Of a stretch of DNA of 64,000 nt, positions 54,496 through 63,991 are shown piece after piece; within the stretch, counting starts at the first letter, position 1, and each line of letters begins with the position of its first letter. Location: NCBI GenBank assembly GCA_963740065.1, contig CAVUCS010000004.1, positions 533,834-597,833 on the forward strand. The letters are read 5' to 3'. The stretch comes from DASVDE01 sp963740065 (GTDB lineage: Bacteria; Actinomycetota; Thermoleophilia; Solirubrobacterales; 70-9). Below the pieces are notes generated by a model. It saw only the letters and a program-made list of their open reading frames with translations. It had not been told where the DNA came from and made no database searches. The position numbers were made by a program, and so were the translations under genes.

Positions 54496-54888
54496 CTACT
54501 TCAGCTCGACAGTAGCGCCGGCCTCTTCCAGATCGGCCTTGAGTCTGTCGGCTTCCTCGCGCTCAATGCCCTCTTTGATCGGCTTCGGCGCCTCGTCGAC
54601 GAGGGCCTTCGCCTCTTTCAGGCCGAGGCCGGTAGCGGCGCGTACGACCTTGATCACGGGGACCTTCTGGCCACCGACCTCGGTCAGGACCACGTCGACC
54701 GTGGAGGCCTCCTCCTCACCGCCGCCGTCACCGCCGGCAGCACCGGCAGCGGCGGGAGCTGCGGCCGCGACCGCGGTCGCGGAGACGCCGAACTCCTCCT
54801 CGAGGGCCTTAATCCGCTCGGAGAGCTCCAGCACCGAGATGCCTTTCAGCTCCTCGATCCAATCTTCAGTTGACGTTTTGGTAGCCAT
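54496..54888 (-). CDS. rplL: 50S ribosomal protein L7/L12
   Basis: 130 aa. N-terminal dimerisation helix pair, Ala/Gly hinge with acidic end (GAAGGDGGGEEEAST), and C-terminal factor-binding domain (KVPVIKVVRAATGLGLKEAK). It starts directly after the rplJ stop with no gap. Confidence 0.98.
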   Translation of the reverse strand: MATKTSTEDWIEELKGISVLELSERIKALEEEFGVSATAVAAAAPAAAGAAGGDGGGEEEASTVDVVLTEVGGQKVPVIKVVRAATGLGLKEAKALVDEAPKPIKEGIEREEADRLKADLEEAGATVELK

Positions 54889-55527
54889 CTACTCCTCTTC
54901 CTCGCTCGCGTCGTCAGTTTTGTCATTGGAAGTTTCTTCAGGCGCCTCTTCGGCCGGCGCGGCGGGCTCTTCGGCCGGCGCGGCGGGCTCTTCGGCCGGC
55001 GCGGCGGCGCCGACGAGGCCCTGGTCTGCGATCTGTCCGAGCTGGGAAGCGAGGCCCTGGATCATCGATCCGAGGCCGCGGACCAGGCCGGTCAGCGGAC
55101 TGGCGACGACGCCGGCGAACTGCCCGTTCAGGACCTCGCGCGAGGGCAGGCGGGCGATCGACTTGAACTTGTCTTCGTCGAGGCTGATCCCCTCCATGAA
55201 GCCGCCCTTGAAGCTAAGAACCTCGTGCTCTTTGTTGAAGGTTGAGATTGCCTTCGCCGCCATCGCGGTGTCGCCGCGGACGAAGGTCAGCGCGGTCGGC
55301 CCCTCGAGCAACTCGGTGAGGCGCTCCTCGCCGACCTGGTCGGCGGCGCGCTTGGTGAGGCGGTTCTTGACGACGCGGAAGCTGGCGTCGGCGTCGCGCA
55401 GTCTGGAGCGCAACTCGCCGGCCTGGGAAACGCTGATGCCCCGGTAGTCGACCGCGAAGATCGCCTCGGCCGCCTCTATCTGGGCGGCGATTTCCTCAAT
55501 TGTGGCTTGCTTCTCTTCGCGGTTCAT
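54889..55527 (-). CDS. rplJ: 50S ribosomal protein L10 with repetitive acidic tail
   Basis: 212 aa; usual uL10 is about 165-175. Core: IFAVDYRGISVSQAGELRSRL and FEGPTALTF-like EGPTALTFVRGD. The tail (from about residue 172) is a tandem EEPAAPA repeat followed by an Asp/Glu end; the repeat is encoded by identical 21-bp DNA units at about 54957-55020. L10 anchors the L7/L12 stalk, so the tail would lie beside the factor-binding site if exposed. Confidence 0.95.
   Translation of the reverse strand: MNREEKQATIEEIAAQIEAAEAIFAVDYRGISVSQAGELRSRLRDADASFRVVKNRLTKRAADQVGEERLTELLEGPTALTFVRGDTAMAAKAISTFNKEHEVLSFKGGFMEGISLDEDKFKSIARLPSREVLNGQFAGVVASPLTGLVRGLGSMIQGLASQLGQIADQGLVGAAAPAEEPAAPAEEPAAPAEEAPEETSNDKTDDASEEEE
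54957..55020. repeat. 21-bp tandem repeat in the rplJ tail
   Basis: Three copies of a 21-bp unit containing CTCTTCGGCCGGCGCGGCGG lie head to tail with almost no divergence, encoding EEPAAPA units. The identity at DNA level indicates a recent slippage expansion, and the copy number may vary between strains. Confidence 0.85.
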
Positions 55528-55594
55528 ATGGCTCCTGCGCCGGACTTACGGTTGCCGACGGTCTCGGGTGCGGCGGAGGAGTCTAGACAATCCG

Positions 55595-55641
55595 CGGTGA
55601 AACGCATTCGCGGGCTATATCCCCCTCTTTGCGTTTCACCG
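55595..55641 (-). repeat. Short hairpin repeat, family E copy 3
   Basis: CGGTGAAACGCA (55595-55606) pairs perfectly with TGCGTTTCACCG (55630-55641). It abuts the rplA stop codon with no gap and lies 67 bp before rplJ starts. In E. coli the rplA-rplJ interval holds the L10 control leader; no L10-leader fold can be confirmed by eye. Confidence 0.8.
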
Positions 55642-56340
55642 TTAGGCGGTTGCGGTTTCCTTTGCCGTCTCGACCCTGATGCCGGGGCCCATCGTCGTCG
55701 TCAGGGTGCTGGAGATGATGTAGCGGCCCTTCGACGCTGACGGTTTGGCGCGGATGATCTCCTCGATCACCGCGGTGTAGTTATCGAGCAGTCTGTCGGC
55801 CTCGAAGCCGGCCTTGCCGATCGCCATGTGAATGATCGCCTGGCGGTCGGTGCGGTACTCGACCTTGCCCGCCTTGGACTCGTTGACGGCCTTTTCGACA
55901 TCGTCGGTGACGGTGCCGACCTTGGGGTTGGGCATCTTGCCCTGGGGGCCGAGCACGCGCCCCAGTTTGCCGACCGTCGCCATCATGTCCGGCGTCGAGA
56001 TCGCCACGTCGAACCCCGTCCAGCCCTCCTCGACTCTTCTCGCCAGGTCGTCGCCGCCGACGAAGTCGGCGCCGGCCGCCTCGGCGTCGCGCGCCTGCTG
56101 GCCATTGGCGAAGACCGCGATCGTCACGTCTTTGCCGAGGCCGTGGGGCAGCGCCAGGGTTCCACGCAGCTGCTCCTCGGCATGGCGGACGTTGACGCCG
56201 AGCCGCACATGCAGCTCGACGGTCTCATCGAAGCCGGCGGTGGCCGTCTCCTTAAGTAGTGACACCGCCTCAGCCGGCGGGTAGGAGTTGCCGCCCTGGA
56301 CCTTTTCGCTCTGCTGGCGGTAGCGCTTGCCGTGTGCCAT
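55642..56340 (-). CDS. rplA: 50S ribosomal protein L1
   Basis: 232 aa uL1, with the TVELHVRLGVNVRHAEEQLRG segment and the C-terminal YIISSTLTTTMGPGIRVE. Part of the mobile E-site stalk, and in many bacteria a translational repressor of rplK-rplA. 13 nt after rplK. Confidence 0.97.
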   Translation of the reverse strand: MAHGKRYRQQSEKVQGGNSYPPAEAVSLLKETATAGFDETVELHVRLGVNVRHAEEQLRGTLALPHGLGKDVTIAVFANGQQARDAEAAGADFVGGDDLARRVEEGWTGFDVAISTPDMMATVGKLGRVLGPQGKMPNPKVGTVTDDVEKAVNESKAGKVEYRTDRQAIIHMAIGKAGFEADRLLDNYTAVIEEIIRAKPSASKGRYIISSTLTTTMGPGIRVETAKETATA

Positions 56341-56353
56341 GAAGTTCTTCCTC

Positions 56354-56776
56354 CTACTTGACGTCGACGCCCATTGAGCGGGCGGTGCCGGCGATGATTC
56401 TCGAAGCCGCGTCGAGGTCGTTGGCGTTGAGGTCGGGCATCTTGCGCTCGGCGATCTGGCGCACCTGGGCCATGCTGATCGTCCCCACCTTGTTCATGTG
56501 GGGCTCGCCGGAGCCCTTCGGGATACCGATCGCCTCCTTGATCAAAATCGCGGCGGGCGGCGTCTTGGTGATGAAGGTGAAGGAGCGGTCCTCATAAACG
56601 GTGATCTCGACCGGGATGATCGTGCCGCTGTCCTGCTGCGTCTGAGCGTTGAACGCTCTGCAGAAATCCATGATGTTGACGCCGTGCTGGCCCAGGGCGG
56701 GGCCGACCGGCGGCGCCGGATTTGCGGCGCCCGCGGGGATCTGCAGCTTGATCAGTGTGAGGACTCTCTTTGCCAT
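56354..56776 (-). CDS. rplK: 50S ribosomal protein L11
   Basis: 140 aa uL11: KLQIPAGAANPAPPVGPALGQ and the C-terminal rRNA-binding domain ending ARSMGVDVK. Complete. 26 nt after nusG. Confidence 0.98.
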   Translation of the reverse strand: MAKRVLTLIKLQIPAGAANPAPPVGPALGQHGVNIMDFCRAFNAQTQQDSGTIIPVEITVYEDRSFTFITKTPPAAILIKEAIGIPKGSGEPHMNKVGTISMAQVRQIAERKMPDLNANDLDAASRIIAGTARSMGVDVK

Positions 56777-56802
56777 CGGGTCGTGGAGGGTAGCGGCTTG
56801 GC

Positions 56803-57324
56803 CTAGATCTTCTTGACTTGGTCGTAGCCGACCTCGACCGGGGTCTCCCGGCCGAAGATCGAGACCAGCACCTTGAGTTTGGCCGCGTCCTCGTTGATCT
56901 CGGCAATCTCACCGGAGAAGTCGGAGAGCGGGCCGCTGATGACTTTGACCGACTCGCCGATCGAAAACTGGGCCTGGGTGCGCGGACGCTCCGCGGTCTC
57001 GCGGTGCAACAGGCGGTCGACCTCGTCTTTGGAGAGCGGCACCGGCTTGTTGCGCGAGCCGACGAAGCCGGTCACTCCTGGGGTGTTCTTGACCAAGCCC
57101 CAGGCATCGTCGGTCATCTCCATGTTGACCAGGACGTAGCCGGGCATAGTCCGTCTCTCTCTCTGGACTCTCTGCCCATCCTTCATCTCGGAAACCAGCT
57201 CGGTGGGGACGACGACCTGGCGCACATTGCGAACCTGGCTCATCGTCTGCACCCGGTGCTCAAGGTTGTGCTTGACCTTGTTCTCGTGCCCGGAGTAGGT
57301 GTTGATCACGTACCAGCGATACAT
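56803..57324 (-). CDS. nusG: Transcription antitermination factor NusG
   Basis: 173 aa, starting MYRWYVINTYSGHENKVKHNL. NGN domain, then a KOW domain (FSIGESVKVISGPLSDFSGE). Lacks the long N-terminal acidic extension found in many Actinobacteria, unlike its neighbour SecE. 26 nt after secE. Confidence 0.97.
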   Translation of the reverse strand: MYRWYVINTYSGHENKVKHNLEHRVQTMSQVRNVRQVVVPTELVSEMKDGQRVQRERRTMPGYVLVNMEMTDDAWGLVKNTPGVTGFVGSRNKPVPLSKDEVDRLLHRETAERPRTQAQFSIGESVKVISGPLSDFSGEIAEINEDAAKLKVLVSIFGRETPVEVGYDQVKKI

Positions 57325-57350
57325 CGTTCAGAAGCCTTTCTTGTGGATCG

Positions 57351-57878
57351 CTAGAGGATCCGCTTGACCAGGAAGTTGAAGACCGCATCCAGGGCGCCGA
57401 GATAGGCGGCCGCGATGACGACGAAGATGACCGTCACCGCCGTCGCCTGAATCAGCGTGTCGCGATCGGGCCACTGGACCTTTTTCAGCTCTTGCCAGCA
57501 GGAGACGAGGAAGCCGATGACGCCGCCGCGGCCGCGCTCCGCCTGCGCCTGCTTTTGCTTGCGGGCAAGCTTTTCGCGCTCTTGGCGCTTCTGGTCCTCG
57601 CGCTTGCGCTTCTCCGCTTCCTTGGCGCGCTTCTCCTCGGCGCGGCGCTCGGAGCGAGAGGACCGCTTTGGAGCGTCCGGGGTCTCCAGCTCGGCTTCCG
57701 GCGCACCCGCCGCCATCCCGGCTTCGATCGCTTCGATCTCGGCGATGTCGCCGGAGCGCGGCACTTGCGTGTCGTGCTGGGCGCGGGACTCGCCATCGGG
57801 AGACGCGGAGCGCTGTTTCGCCTCCTGCACCTCGCGCGCCCGCCGCTCGGCCTTGCGCTGTGCGCGGGATTTGGCCAT
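57351..57878 (-). CDS. secE: Protein translocase subunit SecE with long charged N-terminal region
   Basis: 175 aa; single-helix SecE proteins are about 60-90 aa. The functional part is residues 118-175: amphipathic SCWQELKKVQWPDRD and one transmembrane helix (about 147-170). Residues 1-117 are a charged, probably helical or disordered, region with Lys/Arg/Glu runs (RRAEEKRAKEAEKRKREDQK). 6 nt after rpmG. Partner of SecY at 21063-22334. Confidence 0.93.
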   Translation of the reverse strand: MAKSRAQRKAERRAREVQEAKQRSASPDGESRAQHDTQVPRSGDIAEIEAIEAGMAAGAPEAELETPDAPKRSSRSERRAEEKRAKEAEKRKREDQKRQEREKLARKQKQAQAERGRGGVIGFLVSCWQELKKVQWPDRDTLIQATAVTVIFVVIAAAYLGALDAVFNFLVKRIL

Positions 57879-57884
57879 CGCCGG

Positions 57885-58049
57885 CTACCGCGTTTCCTTG
57901 TGCGGCGTGTGCCGTTTGCACCAACGGCAGAACTTGCGCAGCTCAACGCGGTCCGGCGAGTTGCGCCGTGACTTGTTGGTCTGGTAATTGCGCCGCTTGC
58001 AGTCTTCGCAAGCCAGCGTCACCGCGATGCGGACATCTCCGCGAGCCAT
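57885..58049 (-). CDS. rpmG: 50S ribosomal protein L33, zinc type
   Basis: 54 aa, ATG at 58049 to TAG at 57885-57887, starting MARGDVRIAVTLACEDCKRR. Zinc ligands Cys14, Cys17, Cys41 and Cys44. First gene of the rpmG-secE-nusG-rplKA cluster. A tRNA-Trp gene often found here was not seen. The 151 bp upstream (58050-58200) must contain its promoter; no convincing boxes are visible. Confidence 0.94.
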   Translation of the reverse strand: MARGDVRIAVTLACEDCKRRNYQTNKSRRNSPDRVELRKFCRWCKRHTPHKETR

Positions 58050-58200
58050 GTCTCCTCGTCAATTCAGGTGGCCGTTACAGAAGAAAACCCCGGGCCGAAG
58101 CGCGAGGCTCGGCGAAGAATAGCGGGATGGGGCTCAAGCGAGCTGTGCGGCCAAAGAGTTGACGAGTTGATGACGGGAGTGATCGTTACGGTGGCGCCAA

Positions 58201-58491
58201 TCAAACTGCGGCACGGGCGGCCACACCCAACGAAACCGTGCGATCGGGAGCGGAAAAGGCAGCTCGCGCAGCCGCAACCAGAGCCTCGGTATCCAGGTCA
58301 TAGCGCCGCGCAACCGCAGTAAGAGGCTCCTCCACGCCGAGATCCGGATACAGAACCTGCACTTCTATAGGCCGTCCGTCATGGAGGGCTACGACCGCGC
58401 GTGAATGAACCTCATCGGCCTTGTCGGCATGCCCCCCGCGAGCAAGCGAGATCGAAATGGCGTTCGCTCTGCTGTCGTAGTCGGCATGCAT
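58201..58491 (-). CDS. DUF2283-like protein, orphan probable antitoxin
   Basis: 96 aa from ATG 58491 (MHADYDSRANAISISL). Homologous over its length to the gene at 16070-16372: the same N-terminal motif, DGRPIEVQV in the middle, and the same ending (SAPDRTVSLGVAARAAV). Its upstream partner is only a remnant (58493-58585), so it looks like the surviving half of a broken pair. Confidence 0.6.
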   Translation of the reverse strand: MHADYDSRANAISISLARGGHADKADEVHSRAVVALHDGRPIEVQVLYPDLGVEEPLTAVARRYDLDTEALVAAARAAFSAPDRTVSLGVAARAAV

Positions 58492-58492
58492 G

Positions 58493-58585
58493 TCAATCGC
58501 TCGGAAAGACCGTGATGACGAAGTCGGGATCATCGCCAGCAACAATCACAATGATCGCACTGGCAGGCAAGCCTCCTCCCCCCTA
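58493..58585 (-). pseudogene. Truncated 3' end of a small toxin-like gene
   Basis: An open frame without a start ends GDDPDFVITVFPSD at TGA 58493-58495, one base before the DUF2283-like ATG. The ending resembles the last beta strands of small RelE/DUF4258-type toxins. The 5' part is missing; upstream sequence reads as the neighbouring gene end. Confidence 0.45.
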
Positions 58586-58595
58586 ACGGCTCACT

Positions 58596-58933
58596 TCAGG
58601 CCTTCGAAGGGGTGCGTTCGGCCAGCTGTGCGAGCAGGATGCCGGCGAAGCCGACTACGAAGGTGACGATCATGCCGCCGCCGAGTTGGAGCATATGCGC
58701 TGGGAGGCGTCGAAGCGGGACTGCATCGCCTCGAGGCGAGAATCGGCGCGAGCTTCGGCGGCGTCGTAGCGAACGTTCATCTCGGTGCGCATCGAGGTCA
58801 TCTCGGTGCGCAGGTCGCGAATGTCCGCATCGACGCGGTTGAAGCCGTCGTCCATGCGGTGCGCCATGTCGTCGAGACGCTGGTCGGTCCAGGTGGCTTT
58901 CGCTTGCTCCATCCTGTCCAAAGGGTACGGCAC
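58596..58933 (-). CDS. Coiled-coil protein with C-terminal membrane anchor (one frameshift)
   Basis: ATG at 58933 starts MPYPLDRMEQAKATWTDQRL, followed by a heptad-like DIRDLRTEMTSMRTEMNVRY region. The frame breaks at about 58695; the next frame supplies LQLGGGMIVTFVVGFAGILL and the end LAERTPSKA at 58596. Repaired, it is a short coiled-coil protein anchored by one C-terminal transmembrane helix. No specific function assigned. Confidence 0.6.
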
Positions 58934-59017
58934 TCAATCCGACGTATGGCGCGCAGAGCGTGTCAATTTGGCAACGCCGACGTCACCAAATCCCGACAAA
59001 ATCAGTGGTCTCTTCCT

Positions 59018-61701
59018 CTACCTCTGTCGTCTCTTCTCTGCCTCTGTCCGTCTACCTCTATCGCCATCTCTGCCTCTGTCTCTGCTTCTGTCCGATCTTT
59101 GGCCTTTGCCATGTCTCTGTGGGCCGTGGCCGTGGTGTCTGTGATGGCCGTGACCGTGATGACCATGGCCGTGGCCGTGATCACCGTGCCGCCGCCGTCG
59201 TCGTCATCGTCGCCGCCGCCGCTCGGCGGCGGCGTGGTTGAGGTTCCGCCGGCATCGACTGTCGAGGCGGGGCCTCCGTTGACGCTGACCGTCACCGGCA
59301 CGGTGGAAGCCGAGTTGTCGATCGTGGCCGTGCCGTCGCCGTTGTCGGTCACCTCGGTCGATCCACCCGCCGGGACCGTGACGACGACCGAGCCGCCCGC
59401 GGTTTCGATTTGCACGGGCTGCGGCGCCTGCGTCACTCTCACGATCACGCTGCCGCAGGTGAGCACGATGTCGCTGCCGGCCCAGACTTTCAGCGTGTAC
59501 GGGCCGCAGACCGTGAGGATCGCCGGCCCGCCGGTCCCCGTCGTCTGGATCCGCACCCCGTCCGGAGTGGGCGCGTCGGTGACTCTCACCTCGAGGCCCG
59601 CGGCATCGGTGACCGTCCCCGAGGTGCCTTCTCTGTCATCGAAGTTGCCCGATTCCGTCCCCGGATCGGGATCGACGCCGGGGTCGACCCCATCGTCGAC
59701 CTGGCAGGGCTGCTCAAGCGACGCTGTGACCGTCTGTGGCAACAGGTAATGCCCGTAGCTGAAGCTGAGGGTCGTGTCGTAGTTCCAGATCTGGTCCGCA
59801 TCGCTACAAGTGGCGGTGAGGTAGTCGACCCCCGGCGTCGGCTCTCCCAGGTATCTCAAGTCGATGTGTGTGAGGCCCGGCGCGATCAGGTCGAACTCCA
59901 GTTGGCTGGCGAAATCGCCGCCCCCCGTCAACGGGTTGAGGAAGCCCGGAAAGAGGTACGTGAAGCCGCTGTCCAGCCGCACGTGCTCGATCAAGGTCGG
60001 GTTACCCGCGTCGGGCGCCCCGTTGAAGAGCGTCAGCGCGCCGTGGCCGGTCACCGTCGTATCGGAGCTTCCATTCCCGACCACCGATCCCGGACAGGCG
60101 GCGATCGCTTCCGCCGTTGTCGTCCCGAACAGAGAGGCCGGATCGCAGACCGGCACCGCGCCGGCGTCGATGTGCAGATCGTTGTCGAGCTGAACCACCG
60201 CCTTGTACATGTTCGGCGCCAGCCCCGGCTCCACCATCCCCGGTTTGGAGGAGTCCCATCTGAGGTCAAGGATCGCGGTCGCGTCGACCGGGCCGGCGAG
60301 TGAGGATGGACTGCACGGCGGGCGCGATGCCGCCGCCCACCGACTCGAGCTGGACCACATCCGGCGGCTCCGGCGGGGCGCCTCCACGCTCGTGAACGAA
60401 GACGTCGGTCCGGCTATTGGCGTCGCCCGGCACCAGGTCGGAGGCGCCCGAGTCGAAGGCGACGAGGCTGCCATCGTCGCTGATCGACAGGTTCTGGCTG
60501 AAGCCGTTGCCGAACACGTCACCGGTCCCGTCAATGCTTGCCAGCTCGGTCGTCCCGGCAAGGCGGTCGCGGACGAAGACCTGCTGGCCGTTGACGAACA
60601 GCCCCGGCAGGAGATCGGAGGCAAAGCCGGCGAAGGCGACCTGGCTGCCGTCGTAGCTGAGCGCGGGGGCGACGGCACGTCGAGAACGGGCCTCTCGACT
60701 CGGCGCCTCCGTCGGCGACGCTGACGCGCTCGACCGCGCCGGTCGAGCGTCTGTAGGCGAAGACATCGGCGGTGCCATTGGCGTCGCCGGCAACGAGGTT
60801 CGACGAGGTCGAGGCGAAGGCGATGACCTCGCCGTCGCCGCTGATCGCCGGAGCGGTGCTGTTGCCGTCCCCTTCTCGCGCCCCCGCCGTCGACGCTGAC
60901 CCTCTGGGTGGTGCCGGCGATGCGGTCGCGGACGAATACGTCATCACTCGAGTTGGTGTCGCCGGGGACCAAGTTGGACGCGCTCGAGGCGAAGGCGACG
61001 ATCGCGCCGTCGTCGCTGATCGCGGGAGCACAGCTGCTGCTGTTGGCCTCGGTGCCGAGGTCGTCGACGCTGACCCGCTCGGTGGTGCCGGCGGTGAGGT
61101 CGCGCAGATATATGTCGCGAGCGTCTTGACCCCGAGGCCAGGGGCGAGGTTGGAAGCGGTGGAGCGAAGGCCACGGCCGAGCCGTCGCCGCTGATCGCCG
61201 GAGCGGTGCTGTTGTTGTCCGCCTCGCCCCGCCACTGTCGACGCTGACCCGCTCGATCGTGCCGGCGGAGCGGTCGTAGACGAAGACGTCGCTCCTGCCG
61301 TTGGTGTCGCCGGGAACGAGATCGGGCGCGCTCGACTGGAAAGGCGACGAGGTTGCCGTCGTCGCTGATCGAGGCGTCGACGCTGGCGCCGCTCGCCTGC
61401 GCGCCGCCGTCGGCGACGCTGACCCGCTCGATGTCCCCGGTTACCCGGTCGTAGACGAAGACATCGAGGGCCCCGTTGGTGTCGCCGGGAACGAGGTTGG
61501 AAGCGATCGAGGAAAAGGCGACGAAACGCCCGTCGTCCCCGCTGATCGAAGGCGCGGCAGCTGGCGCCGTCGGCCTCCGCACCCCCGCCGTCGACGCTGA
61601 CTCCGGGTCGTGTCGCCCGGCGCCGCCAGCGCCGCAGGCGCCAACGCCAGCCAGATCAGAAACGCGGGTACGGAAAACTTCCTAAAGAGCTTTTGTCCCA
61701 T
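59018..61701 (-). pseudogene. Exported seven-bladed PD40-type propeller protein, multiply frameshifted
   Basis: ATG 61701 with signal segment FSVPAFLIWLALAPAALA. About seven repeats of the form PAISGDGxxVAFxSxASNLV, then GDxNGxxDVFVxDRxxGTxERVSV, are spread over three frames to about 60370, with at least four one-base breaks (around 61600, 61345, 61180, 60900-60680). A globular region follows (60290-59650; NMYKAVVQLDNDLHIDAGAV). Next comes a domain with APTPDGVRI-like text, an Asp run (GGGDDDDDGGG), and then either a Thr/Ala tail to 59002 or, one base shifted, a His/Gly-rich tail ending at TAG 59018-59020. Function unknown. Confidence 0.6.
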
Positions 61702-61763
61702 AACGAGTGAGCCTATGCCGCGCCCAACCTCGATTGCATCCCCATTAACGGGGAAAGACGACA

Positions 61764-61785
61764 GGGGCGGCCAAATGGCCGCCCC
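61764..61785 (-). terminator. Hairpin terminator candidate
   Basis: GGGGCGGCC-AAAT-GGCCGCCCC (9-bp stem) lies 28 nt after the stop of the minus-strand collagen-like gene. On that strand it is followed by TGTCGTCTTT, a weak U-rich end. It separates that gene from the propeller gene. It is conventional in form, unlike the long elements elsewhere. Confidence 0.55.
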
Positions 61786-61813
61786 GTCAGTCCAACACCA
61801 ATGAGAGTCGCGG

Positions 61814-62767
61814 CTACGGAGCCGGGATCTCCTGGACTCCGAGAGGCTCGAAGTCGTAGATCGTGTCGTTGATGCGGAGGCCGTAGACAGCACCTACCCA
61901 GGCGTTGTCACGACCCTTACCGACTGCCGCGGTGTAGATGACAGGCTCATCGCCGCCATCGTCGAGAGCGGTCATGACCTGCGTGAAGTTGCAGGTCAAG
62001 CTTTGACCGCAGCCGGTGCCGGGGCTGGTATTGCCCTCTGCTCCGGTGAGGTACCACTTGCCGCTCGTCGTAGCGTCGATGTACCCGGTCCAGCTTCCCC
62101 CGCCACTGAACAAGGCGGCATCCGGCACGAACACCAGAGAGCTGTAGTTGTCGGCGGGCAGCCCACTCAGATTCGCATCGATCTCGAACGTGATGTTCGG
62201 GAGGTTACTGGGGCTGACGTCGGCATTCTCACCTGTCTGGAACACATGGAACCCGACATCGGTGAGTCCGAGCACCGGATCGCCGAGGAAGTCCACCTCA
62301 TTGCCAAAGAGGCCTTCTCGACCTTGCCGGAAACATCGTTGACGGCGATACCGAGGCTGCCCTCACCGTACGGCGGCGCAGCCTGCGGTACCGGTAACAC
62401 CGAAGCTGCCGAACGGGCCCGATCCCGAGATCGACGACCGGGGACCCGATCGTGTTGCGGGCAATCACGCCCCAGTGGCCGCCATGAACTGAGCGTCAGC
62501 GCCATTGGCCCCGTCGGCGCCGTTGGTGCCGTTGGTCCCATTGGTGCCGTTCTGGCCCGGGATTGCTGCGGCCAGGGTGCTGGACTTGCGGTAGATCTTC
62601 TTCCGCAGCTTTCTGCTCGACGTCAACGGGGCGGATCGTCCCGTTCTTGATGTCCTTACTTGTGACGAAGTCGTCGGCTACGGCAACGGTGCCTCCGGAA
62701 ATGGCTGCCACGGCAACGGCGACTACGATGAGTCGAAGGCTTCGCCTGACTTGAGTAGACGCTTCAC
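61814..62767 (-). pseudogene. Exported collagen-like protein, frameshifted
   Basis: A start near GTG 62767 leads (after one shift) into a signal segment RSLRLIVVAVAVAAISGG and DFVTSKDIKNGTIRPVDVE, the same opening theme as the gene at 45822. Then come collagen-type triplets (GQNGTNGTNGTNGADG) in a second frame and a C-terminal domain in a third (SLGIAVNDVSGKVEKAS, then FHVFQTGENADVSPSNLP, ending VQEIPAP at 61814). At least three one-base breaks. Function unknown; probably surface exposed. Confidence 0.6.
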
Positions 62768-62850
62768 GTCTCGAACCTTTCAGTCGTTTGCATTGACTGG
62801 AGCTCGAGAGTCGGGGCCCATGCGAGCGCGGGACACTTGTTGATCGGTGG

Positions 62851-62876
62851 GGACTTGTCAATTGACCGATAAGTCC
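62851..62876. promoter_or_regulatory. Inverted repeat in a divergent promoter region
   Basis: GGACTT and AAGTCC flank a 10-nt palindrome GTCAATTGAC within 26 bp. It lies between the divergent collagen-like gene (62767) and zincin gene (62925), in an A+T-richer stretch, where an operator would be expected. No regulator can be named. Confidence 0.35.
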
Positions 62877-62924
62877 AACTAGTCAGCATTCTTTGGTCCA
62901 ACCTACTGATTAGTGGGGGAACGA

Positions 62925-63991
62925 ATGGCCAGAGCGACTGCTGGGCGTCGTGCCTGCGGTCGATCCGATGTCCATGCGCACTCCTGCGCACGTGGAACTT
63001 GGCCGGTCCTGGCCGCTCTCGCCGTACTGGCGATCGGTGCCCCGCCCGCCGTCGCCGGGCCGGTGCAGTCGGCCCCCGTCCAACGCTTCCGGATCGCCGA
63101 CGGCGCTTCGATGAGCGTCGCTTCCCAGTTCTTCTCCCGCCCGCAGATCGAGCCCCTGGTCGGGGTCTTCAGGACGCTCCCCCACGGTCCGGAAATGGAG
63201 CGACTGAAGCTCGTTGCGACCGACAAGGAGATCGGCCGTGCTTGCGGCGGTGGAACGATGGCCTGCTATGACCCGGACTCGGAACGCATGCTCGTTTCCG
63301 GGCAAAGCGAGGAGGTGGCGGGCATTCCCCGCGCGGCGGTCATCGCCCATGAATACGCGCACCACGTCGCGAACAACCGGCGCGGCGGCCTCTGGCCTGC
63401 CCTCGCCGGCGGCACCCCGCGCTGGAGCACCTACGAACACGTTCTGCGAGATGACACGCGGCGGCAGGTTTTCCCCGGTAACGAGGGACAGCGCTACTGG
63501 GACAACCCCGGCGAAGCCTTCGCCCAGTCCTCTCGCAGATGGTCTACCCACAGGACGCTGGCACTACTCGGCACTGCTGAGACCCGACGCGACCGCTTTG
63601 GAGAAGCTGAGACCCGACGTCGTCGATCCGGGCAAGGCCCCGGTCGAAGGTCTGGCGCCGCGGCGCGTCGTCCCGCGGACGGCCTTCCGCGGCCGGGCCG
63701 GAAGCGCAACCGCGGTCGGCAAGGCCATCGCCGCGCCGCTCGTCAGCTTCCGTCGCCTGCTCCGCGTTCCGATTGACGGCAGGGTCGCCGTGCGACTGCG
63801 GACGCGGAACGGAGGCGCCTGTCGACGGCGCTCCTCGACCCCGGGAACAGCGCGGTACTTGCTCACTCAAAGCGAGGCCGACACGGCGTCGTCGACGCGA
63901 CTTCCCCCAACTGTGGGCGCCGCTCTGCTTGCTCGAAGCAATCCCGATCGGCGATCCGGACGCCTTCGCCGCCAAGATCACAGTCCCCTGA
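62925..63991 (+). pseudogene. Exported zinc-metallopeptidase-like protein, several frameshifts
   Basis: ATG 62925 has GGGGGA upstream (GTG 62913 is also in frame). A signal segment (LAALAVLAIGAPPAVA) precedes a zincin-type HEYAHH motif with a downstream NPGEAFAQ, consistent with an HExxH peptidase or a peptidase-like domain. After 63530 the reading passes through LSQMVYPQDA, WHYSALLRPDATALEKLRPD, VSTALLDPGNSAVLAHSKRG-like text and GDPDAFAAKITVP, each in a different frame, ending TGA at 63991. At least four one-base breaks. The C-terminal part looks like a beta-sandwich domain. Confidence 0.6.

Noticed and set aside
54957..55020. CRISPR-like array
   Set aside because: Repeats are contiguous without spacers and keep the rplJ reading frame.
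58050..58200. tRNA-Trp gene upstream of rpmG-secE, as in many bacteria
   Set aside because: No tRNA-like arms or TTC loop could be found on either strand.
62910..63551. 213-codon minus-strand frame over the zincin gene
   Set aside because: Antisense to a recognisable HExxH gene and without any family feature.
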